This document shows positions 11,436 to 22,030 of a DNA stretch of 64,000 nucleotides, piece by piece; within the stretch, counting starts at the first letter, position 1; every line of letters starts with the position of its first letter. The notes under the pieces are model-generated. The model saw nothing but the letters and a program-made list of their open reading frames with translations, had not been told where the DNA came from and ran no database searches. This DNA is from Phragmites australis. Its lineage: Eukaryota; Streptophyta; Magnoliopsida; Poales; Poaceae. The stretch is from NCBI RefSeq assembly GCF_958298935.1, contig NC_084927.1:22022001-22086000 (forward strand). The letters run 5' to 3'. The translations under genes were made by a program, and so were the position numbers.

Positions 11436-12880
11436 AGAAATTGTAAGTTTCTTCTGGCATATGATATGCAAGAATAGTTTAGCCCTAATAAAGTTTTGAA
11501 GAAAACATGCGTGTACTCTTGCAGGTGTTGCAAAGAATTAAAAAAGGAATTCACTTGTCATTGGTGCTGTATGTCCACCTGTACATATGAGTGAGGGATG
11601 AAAAATATGGTCTGGTTGATAAGAATCATAAAGCTTACTTCTAGGTTGTGCCCTTCCAGAATGAGATTGTTGAATGGAGGGAGCAGAGTTTTTTTTTTCT
11701 TAATGAACCAGAGGAATCAAAGTGTGGTAGAAAGAACTACATATCATACAGAGACAAAGGAGCTAAAATTACTTAGGGGTCTCAAAGTAGAGCCATATTT
11801 GTTAACCAGTAGTTTAGACATACTTGTTGCTTTAGACATAATTGTTGCAGTTTAGAGTATGTTTTTAGTAACGGACCATTGAATTTTCTGATGTCTTCGT
11901 TGCAGTGCAGAGTTTGTTAGGTGATACTGTGCAACCAATTATACTTTTTTTTTTTACAAAGCGTCGTATGGAAATATCCTTTTAGTGATCCACAATAGAA
12001 TGTGGATACTTGCACATGATCTACCTAGCACTAGCAGTTGCAAGATAAGAAAATTATACCACTAATTGGTAAGTTTATGCCTAAGTGTTTTTTAATCTAG
12101 CATATGGCTGGAAGTTTTCTGGTAATGCCGAATGGAAAGATGGATACTATCAAGATGCAAATCGCTTTCTTTTAAAGACTGACATATTTGAAATTGAAGC
12201 TGTGGTGGTCTGAGAAAAAAACGTGTATCTATGAGCAATTTTTTTATTATCTTTTTTTGCCGTACTACCCTTTTGTTATGGTATTCGTGTATTGCAGCAT
12301 ATTCAACATGCTATAATTATCTATACAGCAGCATTTACAGACAAGTTTGCATAAATGCTTGATTTGGTGGGAAATTTGAAAACCGATGACCTTTCTATAC
12401 ATCGAAAAAGGAAATAGACGCATTAAGTTATTTTTTAGTTTCTTTTTCACGTGCAATGTTTATGTGTACACGGTTGTTGTTCAAGGCACCTGAAATATTC
12501 AGAAAAACAATCCCCTTCGCAATTGTGCAAGCCACATAATTCTCCCAGGCCCTCGTTTGTCTTGATCTTCGTTTCTTTCCTCCGTCTCCTTCCATATCTT
12601 TACCCCGATTACACTTTCTTTTCTGAAGTACGGGTTGGCAAATTTTCGACTTCTGACATCGTACGGACATTCAAGTAGTAGACAATACAAATAAACTGGC
12701 ACCGTAAATAGCACCTGCTCCACCGAGGGCCCGCCCCGGTAACAAGCTATAGCCAGATAGCGTCGCGGACCTTTCAACGGAGAACCCAAGTGACCAACGG
12801 GGAAACCTCCCCCACATGCCTTATCCTCTCGCGCCACGGCCGCAGGGCCCTCCGGCTCTAACACAAGATCGAGAGCATCC
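10936..12880. other. AT-rich DNA with a (TC)n microsatellite, no gene seen
   Basis: Intron-like T-rich sequence without a supported exon. The longest frames (for example 11598-11855) have no recognisable domain. The segment nearest 12880 serves as the upstream region of the HRGP gene. Confidence 0.5.
11372..11432. repeat. (TC)n microsatellite, about 30 units
   Basis: Uninterrupted TC dinucleotide repeat of about 61 bases. It produces artificial Ser/Leu and Arg/Glu reading frames on the two strands. Confidence 0.97.
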
Positions 12881-12902
12881 AAGGCTCCGTCCCTCCCGCG
12901 TG

Positions 12903-12910
12903 TATATAAG
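12903..12910 (+). promoter_or_regulatory. TATA box of the HRGP gene
   Basis: 'tatataag' lies about 100 bases upstream of the HRGP start codon. The next ATG downstream of it is the HRGP ATG within a (GA)-rich leader at 12990-13006. Confidence 0.75.
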
Positions 12911-13006
12911 CAGTGGTAGAGCTGGTCTTCTCTTCAGATCACCACACTGACCCAAGGACAAGCTGAAGAGCTTGCGGTGAGTGAGTGTGTGTGAGAGAGA
13001 GAGAGA

Positions 13007-13972
13007 ATGGGTGGCAAGGCCGCTCTGCTGCTGGCCCTGGTAGCCGTGAGCCTGGCCGTGGAGGTGCAGGCGGACAGCGGCTACGGCGGCGGGTACACCC
13101 CTACCCCCAAGCCGGAGAAGCCTCCCAAGGGGCACAAGCACGAGAAGCCTCCAAAGGGGCACAAGCCGCCCAAGGAGCACAAGCCCAAGCCTCCCATCTA
13201 CACCCCGTCGCCGAAGCCGACGCCCCCCACGTACACCCCAACCCCGAAGCCGACGCCGCCGACGTACACACCCACGCCCAAGCCGACGCCACCGACCTAC
13301 ACCCCGACCCCGAAACCGACGCCGCCGACATACACTCCCACGCCAAAGCCCACGCCTCCGACGTACACCCCGACGCCCAAGCCGCCGACGTACACACCCA
13401 CGCCCAAGCCCACTCCGCCGACGTACACACCCACGCCCAAGCCCACTCCGCCGACCTACACCCCGACACCCAAGCCCACTCCGCCGACCTACACCCCGAC
13501 GCCCAAGCCGCCGACGTACACACCCACGCCCAAGCCGACGCCGCCAACCTACACCCCGACGCCGAAGCCGACGCCGCCGACGTACAAGCCGATCCCGAAG
13601 CCGATGCCGCCAACTTACACGCCGACGCCCAAGCCCAAGCCAACACCGCCGACGTACACGCCGACCCCCAAGCCGACGCCGCCAACTTACACGCCGACGC
13701 CCAAGCCCAAGCCAACACCGCCAACCTACACCCCCACCCCCAAGCCAACGCCGCCAACCTACACCCCCACCCCCAAGCCCACGCCACCAACTTACACGCC
13801 GACCCCCAAACCCACGCCGCCAACTTACACCCCCACCCCTAAGCCGACGCCGCCAACCTACACGCCGACGCCCAAGCCGACGCCTCCCACGTACAAGCCC
13901 CCGACCCCCACTCCGCCAGCGTACAAGCCGCCGCCTCACACCCCCAGCCCGCCGCCGCCCTACTACAACTAA
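13007..13972 (+). CDS. HRGP: Hydroxyproline-rich cell-wall glycoprotein (HRGP, extensin-like)
   Basis: Encodes 321 residues. A signal peptide covers about residues 1-22 ([20 protein letters not shown] then QA), followed by a short G/Y-rich segment, a Lys-rich EKPPKGHK segment, and from about residue 65 a long array of [11 protein letters not shown] units with occasional PKPPTYTP and PKPKPTP variants. The C-terminus is PPPPYYN. Organisation and signal peptide match the maize HRGP family: secreted structural wall proteins whose prolines are hydroxylated and O-arabinosylated and whose tyrosines can crosslink. There is no Ser-Pro4 dicot extensin motif. The ATG at 13007 is chosen because it gives the signal peptide and lies just after the leader. 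The coding sequence is one exon; an intron follows in the 3' UTR. The several long antisense frames across this region are by-products of its GC-rich triplet periodicity. Confidence 0.92.
   Translation: MGGKAALLLALVAVSLAVEVQADSGYGGGYTPTPKPEKPPKGHKHEKPPKGHKPPKEHKPKPPIYTPSPKPTPPTYTPTPKPTPPTYTPTPKPTPPTYTPTPKPTPPTYTPTPKPTPPTYTPTPKPPTYTPTPKPTPPTYTPTPKPTPPTYTPTPKPTPPTYTPTPKPPTYTPTPKPTPPTYTPTPKPTPPTYKPIPKPMPPTYTPTPKPKPTPPTYTPTPKPTPPTYTPTPKPKPTPPTYTPTPKPTPPTYTPTPKPTPPTYTPTPKPTPPTYTPTPKPTPPTYTPTPKPTPPTYKPPTPTPPAYKPPPHTPSPPPPYYN
13201..13900 (+). repeat. Coding tandem repeat of the HRGP (PTYTPTPKP units)
   Basis: About 20 in-frame units of 24-36 bases encoding [15 protein letters not shown] peptides. 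Codon use between units differs mainly at third positions (ccc/ccg/cca), so the protein repeat is conserved better than the DNA. Copy number probably varies between accessions; that is inference. Confidence 0.9.
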
Positions 13973-14006
13973 GATCCGCTACTCTGCTGTCAAGCCCGGA
14001 GCATAG

Positions 14007-14118
14007 GTACGTACAAGAAATCAAACTCACACTTGTACGGGTGATTTTGCATGCACATTTTTTCATTCTTGCTGCCGAAATGGTTGATCTAAAAAATGGT
14101 GCTTCTTATGTGATGCAG
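14007..14118 (+). other. Intron in the 3' UTR of the HRGP gene
   Basis: About 34 bases after the TAA stop, 'gcatag/gtacgtac' gives a canonical donor and 'tgatgcag/aaggtg' a canonical acceptor 112 bases later. A 3'-UTR intron is, as I recall, a feature of maize HRGP genes. The transcript probably ends near 14280-14350. Confidence 0.7.
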
Positions 14119-14359
14119 AAGGTGATCGAAGAGTTGCGAGCCAGCCAAGATGAGCTGAGGCCTTGATCCTCCATTCCTCCTCGTGTTTGCGGCCACCCTA
14201 GCTAGAGGAGAATAACGCAGAGTTCTGCTCCCTATGTTTTCTGTTGTCCCGCTGAATTTGTGTTCGTGAAAGTCGATCTTTAGCAGACGTGTTGTGTGTG
14301 GGTAATGGTATTGCTACTATTGGTGTATCACTGTAAAACCACAATAACTATGAAAATGC

Positions 14360-16375
14360 AAGCAAAAGCTAGTCTTTTACTCTACTACCGTGTGCACGTT
14401 CACAGCTTTTTTCTCCTTTTCTACTCGGTGACGAGATGCGATGTTTCCATGGCAGAGATGCTAACATATCCAGGACAACACTCTGCATGTCTTTCATGGT
14501 AAAATATATTTCAGGCACAGAGCCAAGGAGGTACGGCCAACGGCGACGCTATTTAACAGCCCAATCCTCTTATCGCGCCGGTGCAGCATGCAAGCCTGCT
14601 ATTCTGCGGCGACGTGAGCTGTCACGCGCTGCTACAGCCTTAGCCTTGACGCCTCAGACCACCCATGCTTCAGTAACGTCACAGTTTGCTCTGAGAGAGT
14701 TTGGAGAAACAAATGAACTTAAGCACTCATGCATCATCACGAGCTCAGCGAGATCAAAAGATGAAGTGTATCTTAGTGCAAAGGCTTCTTTAAAGTTTAA
14801 CATGCATATGTAGCTGCAATCCCAAACAGAAACGGACATAGCAAGTAAATGAGAATAGCATGAAAGAGATGAACAGAAAGATATATGATATATCCACCGT
14901 GTAGAGCAGGACCAGATGTTTACCATGTTCCGAGGTCAGTTTGCATGTTCGTAACTCAGAATTCAGAAAGAACAAAGAATAGCAACCTCACTGAAAACTG
15001 CAACGAGTGAGAAACATGCCCATACGTTCCCACTTCCCAGTGACGCAAACAAGAACACTAGTCAGTAGAATAATGCGGTCTTGATGAAGTGGCTAAAAGC
15101 AGGTCACGGGTGTTTCTATTTTCTTTTCGCCCCATCTGTGTTACAGCATAATTGATGATGCATGATGGCATTATGAAATGGAGAATTTTTCAGTATAACT
15201 GGAGGGCCTGCATTTTAAGAGGTCGAAGTACTGCTTATTGTTGTAAGAGTGACAAGTGAAAAGGCGATGAAGAATAAAGGCGAGTTAAATTACTTCAGGC
15301 AAGCAGTAACCACCATTATTTCCGAAATGCCGAAATAGACTTAAATTAGATAACTGTGCGTACATATATTTTTTTATTAATGAAAAAGAGATTTGGTTTT
15401 TTGCAACGTGTAATGCATACAACTTTATTTATTATTATATCATTTCAGCTCATAATTGAATGTTGAAAGTAAATAAATGCGTAAAAGACCACATGTTCAA
15501 AGTATCTGTCGGAACCCGCTATCTCCTAGTACGAAATTTTTACCGGGTTCAATTCCAACCTAAGCACAGAGTCATGAACCCAAAATCAAGATGGTCATGT
15601 TCATACAGTTGTCATAACCAGAGGTGGCTCCGTGTTGCACTGCTTTTGGAAATCAAATCGCCTGTCCTTTCGAAAGCTACTCATATTTTTTTCACAGTAG
15701 TACAGTAAACCATATTTACGTAAACTTATTCCATTCACGGTAATACGGATCGGATCTCTTTTTCATATGGCCACATGGGTATGTCGATGAATGTCAGAGA
15801 TCCCTGGAATCAACTTGAGGAAATCAAAAACTTTGCCGACCATACCTCTCACTGACATAAAGGCACAAAACATGCAAAAGTAGCAGGAAGAAAAAGAAAG
15901 CACATATGTCAAGAAAACACACTATTTAATTGAAATGATGCTGTCAGGAAACCTTTGCATTCTGAAGACCAAGTAGCTGATTTCATAAAACAGGGCAGAG
16001 CGGTGATTTTATTGGTTCAGCACACAGCTTGTTTACAGTGAAAAAAAATGCCCTGTAGGCAGTAGCAAGAAAAGAAAAAACAATGTAACGTGTAATGATG
16101 ACTGGCGCGTGAGTGCGGTGAAAAAAGAGTAATCCTATGCAAGAAAGTTAAAGCATGCATTGATTCAAGTGGCGGATCAAGGTCTCCTTCCTCCTCTTCT
16201 CTTCCCTTTTTCAGCATTGATTGGTGGTAACATGGTTCTTGTATTGGAACTGTGCATGCAGTCATGGCCATAATAAACCTGTTGGGTAGGTCGTCAAAGT
16301 AATGGTGCGCCTGTCACCGCTCATGGCGTGGAAGATGGATAATCTCTGCAGAGATGTTGGAAAGATGAAGCCTAC
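14360..16375. other. Intergenic DNA, no gene seen
   Basis: AT-rich with frames up to 125 codons (14436-14813) that carry no recognised motif and no codon-periodicity signal visible by eye. Confidence 0.5.
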
Positions 16376-16579
16376 AACGTGTTTTACTGCTAGTAACTAA
16401 TGCAGCGTAGAGTCATCGATCAGGCAGGCCTAAGTAGCTAGCCGTTGTCATAACGAGACACATATTAAAATATGTCTCAACGTGTTTTACTAACTAATGC
16501 AGCGTAGAGTCATCGATCAGGCAGGCCTAAGTAGCTAACCGTTGTCATAACGAGATACGTATTAAAAAATATCTTAGTT
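16376..16579. repeat. Tandem duplication, ~103-bp unit, two copies
   Basis: 'aacgtgttttac' starts at 16376 and again at 16479. Both copies continue through 'gcagcgtagagtcatcgatc' and 'gttgtcataacgaga' to 'atattaaaa'. They differ by a 3-base indel and a few substitutions. Confidence 0.9.
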
Positions 16580-17474
16580 TATACGTCATGAGTGATCGAT
16601 AAAGTTGTTGATATGATTGGTTGATTTTGAGGTTGTACGTACATATCTATGTATTATAATTATGATCCTGACTAATTAAAGTTGTAGAGAAAAATTGAGT
16701 TAATGTTTTTGTCTCTGAGCTAGGAAAATTTGCACTCGTCGGATGATCCGGTGTTAGAAAATTTATACACACTGGAAGGTCCGACGCTCAGAAAGATTTC
16801 AAGCGAGAGGTTTTTGACTCAGAAGAGAAAATCCATTGCAACACTGGATAGTTCGACAATGGTCAATAATGCACGTCGACTAATTTTTCAGAGAGGTTAC
16901 AAAGCTTGTCCGATGAAGATGTACACGTCGGATGATTCGACGATTGAAGATGTGCTCATCGGAGAGTTCATCGGAACAATTGTTTCAGAGAGATTATGAA
17001 ATGGGATTTACTAATGAATTTGTACTCATCGGACGATCTGGCGATGAAGGAGTGTACACTATATGCTTTGCTGGAGGATTTTCCAGTAAGTTACCAGTGG
17101 AGTCAGAATTACAAGCGTCGGATGATCTGATGCTCAGAAGGAGTGTACACTGGATCATCCGGTGTTCACAATTCTTCTAGGATGTACTTTAAACTGAGAA
17201 TTCTGATTTTTAACTAACTTGAGATGAAGTTGGAGACATGTTTGTATTTGTCTTATCGTGTCCATGTCATGGATGTAACTTGACGGTCGACAGCGAGATG
17301 ATCAGCGCCAAGCAGAGTGCTTGGTGCCGGACGATCAAGGAGGCCAAGTGGAGTCAAGGGTGATCCTAACAGTACACATAGAGATCGAGCAAAGCGTGAG
17401 AAGGCGGATGAAGATGACGTGTTGATAAAGTCAATCAAAAAGGATACCTGTGCAAGTAACTGAACGTATGTGAT

Positions 17475-20400
17475 ATCATCTAGAGGGGGTAAATAGGTGT
17501 TTCCTGAAAATTAAAACTTTGCAGCGGATTATATAATCCAAATACTCCGGGTCAAACCAGAGACTCCAGGGTTTGGAGGTTCTAGGCTCAACCCGGATAG
17601 TCTGGCTGGAAGGAAAAGCAAAATTATGAAAAAGCTAAGTAAGTCTAGTTGAATCTAGAGTTACTATAGGCTCCTAAGGATGTATGAAAGCTTTTCAACA
17701 GATCGCCTGCAGCTAGAAACACACAACCACATAGATCGGGGCGAATCGCCCAAAATCAACTAGAACAACAAAGTAAGCAAAAGAATAAACGAATTTGTTT
17801 CCCGAAGTTTGGATCCAATGATCATACGTCTCCGTTGAGGTGCTCACAAAAAGCAGATCTCTTTCAACCCTTATCCTCATCGAGCGATCACGAAAATTGA
17901 GCTCGAGGCTTACTTGACTTTCCTCATTCCTTGCGAAGGTGATGATGACATTCACAAACTTTCCGAGACACTCTACAAGCTTGGTGTAGGATCGAGAAGG
18001 CCGACTAGAGGGGGGTGAATAGGCGGTTCTAAAAACTATCTATCAATTTAACTGATAAAGATGCGGAATTTAAAAAGATCGGTTATACCACAAATAAAAC
18101 TCCCAAACTCTATATCTCAATAAGGAGACCAATTCTATGTCTGTGTCAGGGTTTGCAACCTAGGGTGACATGTAAGCAATTATGATTCTAGGAATATAAA
18201 TCACATAAGGTAAATTGCATGAAAGTAAATATCACAACATAGAAGTAAATAGCACGAGAGATGACACCCAAAGTTTATCCCGTAGTATCAGTGATTTGCC
18301 GATCACCCCTAATCCACGTTGAGGTGGGTTCAAACCTTTAACCGCTCCTCTATTAAGTATGCAATTCTCACCACGAGAAGAGGCTCTCCACGAGCAACTT
18401 GATCTTGAGTCGATTAATCCAATGAACCACTCACTACCTCGATTCCACTAGAGTTGCATTTTACCTCTCCGACAAGGCGTGCACAAAGCCTCTCACAATC
18501 ACCATCGTGGCTCTTTCACAAGCTTCTTTGAAGGGCTCAACAGCGCAACTACCTCCAAGCAATCTAGAAAGCGGCAACATCCAAGAATAACAAGCCAAGA
18601 CGAACTCGACTCTCACCAAGTGCCTAAAGCTTAATCACTAATACAAATACACTTGACTCTTGCCTCACAACCTTCTCTTTGTGCAACACATGCACAAATG
18701 TGTGGGGATGACTTTGCTTAGCTCAAGGATGCTCAATGGGGGTAGCAGCTCTACTCCAAGCCGTTGGACACGGGGTATTTATAGGCCACAACCCGATATA
18801 GCCATTGCCTAAAGTCTGACTTCTCTGCGCATCTGGCGGTCAGACCGCAGTTCACCTGGCGGTCCGACCGCCACTGCACCAACGACTCTAAAGCTAGCCG
18901 TTACAACAATTTTACCTTTCCAGCGATCAGACCGTCCTCCTTGGCGGTCGGATCGCCAGCCGATCCAGGGAGATGAGAGTTCTATGTTAGTTCCAGGAGT
19001 CAGACTGCCCATCTTGGCGGTCAAACCGCCACCCCTGCAGTCAGACTGGAATTTTTGGTGGTCAGACCGCCACTCCCAGAACAGTAGTGCCGACAACAAG
19101 AGAAACGACGATAACTTTTGAACCCGATGTCCGATTTAGGTGATCTTGGACTCTACGGAAAGCTTATTCAGAGGGATACACATCTCAGCTAATTGTTTGA
19201 CCTCAAATCCATTGGATCAAGCCTCAAACATAGTCCAAAGATCCACCACAATGAAAACTACATGAATCTTAAACTTTTGCAAAACAATTTGCAACCTAAA
19301 GGTTCCATGCGACCAAGTGTTAATGCATTCACAATGTCAACTTGCAAACCACCTTTTCAAACTTATTGACATGCCATACGAAGTAGGAACATGAACTTGA
19401 GCTATTTGCAAAACCCATTTGCAAACTATAGAAACCTACCAAAGAGAGTATGCACATGCAAGATTGAGCTTATCAATACAGGTAAAACTCAAGCAATCGT
19501 CAAGACTCCTCTTAATAGTATGGCATTTATCCTATCAATCCGGTCATTTCTCTTCTCTAATCACCATTGATCGGCAAAAGAAAATATCCTATATTTTATA
19601 CATTTGCCTTGAGCTAGCCATCCTGTTGGACTTGACGAACACATCATTCGAGTCTTGATGTTTCTTGTAGGCTTGTCATCAACTCTTCACTTGAGCTTGA
19701 TGATGATGTTCATCCTCACCTCCTTTCTTGATCCTCTCTTGATCTTCCGGAAGCTTGATGAAGTTCACCTGATTGCTTCCCTTACACCAAGCATAGAAGA
19801 CCTTTCTTTTCACATCATCTTCATCCGGTTCACCACCAAGGTATGAACTGCAAGCATCAAGCACATAAATTGTCCATTAAGCTTGTCTTGATCTTGCTCT
19901 TTCAACTCGGCACATTGAATATGTCAATTCAATATTTGCCTTCATATGGAACCTAACCCCAACTTACTCTCAAGCACATAGCACATGGGTTAGTCCATAA
20001 AACTCAATTGACAATACAATACCTTTAGTTACTTGATCTTCACAAGTAATTTTTGTCTTCACGCTTATTGTCAATGTTCTTGAGACCATCCTGAAACTCC
20101 GAGATCTCTTCTCACTTAAGATTCTTCTACATCATATGAGCATCACCTAGAGCTCAATGACTTTCATGCATCTCGTTGATCTCATGATATTCCTAATGAA
20201 TACATGCTTCATCACTTATGCATCTCCTATGGAATAACCTATAAATAATTCTCAACATAATTGTTAGTTTATAGGTATTGTCATTACTTACTTGAGCATC
20301 ACCTCTTACTCATTCTTCTTGATGCGTCTCTTTTGATCACATGACAACTCAATGAATCCATGATCAATCCTCCATGCATCACCTATGGAATAACCTACTA

Positions 20401-21433
20401 ACAATTTTCAACACAATTATTAGCCCATAGATATTATCATTAATTACCAAAATCACATTTAGGGGCTAGATGCACCTTCACTTGGGTGCTCTCCAGGTGA
20501 CACTTAACCGTCCAGGAGGTCGGAGCTCTAAAAGTAATGAACGCGACTCGACGGCTTAATGACGAACTCAAATGCTCAAATGATGAGTTTATGTTCATTA
20601 GCACTCGATTTTACTTTCCCAATCCAACTCTCAAATCCTTACAAGATTTAATGCACTAGAGAAGTAGAATATGTCTAAAGAGGTTTTTGAATGCTTTTGT
20701 CTTGAGTTGGTTCAGCAGCAAATAAAGAAGGGGGTGAGAGGGTATTTAAATCCAGCCTCTAAAAACTAGCTATTAAAATACATTTTATATTGACGCGGAG
20801 TATCCGAGTGCACCTAGAGACTTCGGATTGGCACTTGAACACGAAACCAAAAGCATCGGCCAGAACCCCAATAGGAGAGTCTGGACAGAACACCAGATTC
20901 CAGGTAAAATATTTTAAATCTAACCGAGCACCCTCTGCTGGAGCTAAGTCTGAAGATTCCGGTAACCTGGAGTATCCAGGTCAACTCGGAACCTCTGGGT
21001 TGGACTTCAACACCAAACCGAGCACCCTAGCCCAGAGCTCAACTTGAAGACTCCGGCAACCCAGAGTATCCGGATCAATCCGGAACATCCGAGTACAGAC
21101 AGAGGCTTACAATTTCTCGGTGTTCGTGAGGTAACTTGTGTCTCTCATCTTTGTTCTAAATGGGTACCTTAAACACTGAGATATCTTTAAGATAATTTAT
21201 ACGCATCCCTCTTTATAGTACGACAAACATATACTCAATTTTAAAAAACTAAAAATAATTTAAATCTATTAAGTGACTACATGTCGCTTCTCTTTTCTTT
21301 TTGAGGGACATCAACACCTTTTAACACTTCAATAGGACTAAAATATGTTCATGACCTCAATAAACTCATTAGTCGCTTAATCGTTTGACATCAATTATTC
21401 AAAACCCATATATGAGGCCTAGATGCACTTTCA
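17475..21433 (+). mobile_element. Second-level LTR-like insertion
   Basis: Begins near 'tctagagggggtaaatagg' and ends 'ggcctagatgcactttca', both resembling the ends of the inner solo LTR at 17985-20480 ('gactagaggggggtgaatag' and 'ggctagatgcaccttca'). GTGAT occurs at 17470-17474 and at 21434-21438 and could be its 5-bp target-site duplication, although the left end then lacks the usual TG. It contains 'atactccgggt'/'cggagtatccg' type modules near 17540-17600 and 20800-21090. Confidence 0.45.
17985..20480 (+). mobile_element. Solo LTR, 2.5 kb, with CTTGG target-site duplication
   Basis: Starts TGTAGGATCGAG and ends ATGCACCTTCA (TG...CA). It is flanked by CTTGG at 17980-17984 and CTTGG at 20481-20485, a perfect 5-bp target-site duplication. 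There is no second LTR copy and no coding region, so it is a solo LTR left by recombination. At 18830-19080 it carries several copies of the palindromic motif GGCGGTCAGACCGCC and variants. A ~70-bp segment ('cctatggaataacctact...') is duplicated at about 20225 and 20385. Confidence 0.85.
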
Positions 21434-22030
21434 GTGATAAAACGACCCGATAGATCAGCAGCAGGAGAGACTTGCTAATGATCAAGATCATAAGATAGAG
21501 TACACACGTCGACATCGAATCGCTTGTTTAAGATGTAAGCAAGTGGCAGTGAGTCACGCTTTGAAAAACGTGCGAGGTGGTTTCACGTTTTGGCCTCAAA
21601 ACTGTAGGAAAGTGTGAAGTGTATGTGGCATCATCGTAAAGCCTGTGTCGAGACAAAACTAAGTTATGAAGGCTTCACAGTCGTACAATGAATGAGAAAA
21701 AGGATATACGAAAATACCCTCAATGATAGGTATGAGTGCATTGGAAAGAATGATATTTTAGCAATAATTTAGGAAACTTAGGATTAAAGAACTTAGGCTA
21801 TAAATAGAGGGGGTGGCTGGTTGAGATATTTGAGAGTTGTAAGTTAAGATTTTAGAATGATGAGAGGAGTACTTAGTCTATGAATTAGATAAGAGCTTTT
21901 GTGTGCAAAATATTTTATATTTTGCCGAAAATAAGCATATCCTTTGCAAATAATGAAGTTCATGTTGCAGCTTATGCTTATGTTCATCTCTCTAGTTTCC
22001 CTCTACCAGCTCTCTTATTTCGTCACGAGT

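Larger units (their letters stand above)
16590..22030 (+). mobile_element. Outer LTR-like element, interrupted by nested LTRs
   Basis: The left part (about 16590-17470) holds repeated 'cggatgatccggtg'-like modules. The right part (about 21434-22030) holds a 'gtataaat'-type box ('tataaata' at 21799-21806) followed by a leader-like region, as in an LTR promoter. Both parts read on when the DNA between about 17475 and 21433 is removed. No internal gag/pol coding is present, so this is probably a solo LTR. The outer limits are estimates, and the superfamily (copia is my guess) is uncertain. Confidence 0.45.

Noticed and set aside
11248..11554. Frames with poly-Ser/Leu or Arg/Glu runs
   Set aside because: They are created by the (TC)n microsatellite.
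12821..13939. A 372-codon minus-strand frame rich in Arg/Gly across the HRGP gene
   Set aside because: It is the antisense of the PTYTPTPKP repeat. The + strand frame has a signal peptide, TATA box and known family; the antisense has only low-complexity sequence.
18830..19080. CRISPR-like spaced palindromes
   Set aside because: The GGCGGTCAGACCGCC motifs are irregularly spaced and diverged, and lie in a solo LTR of a plant genome.
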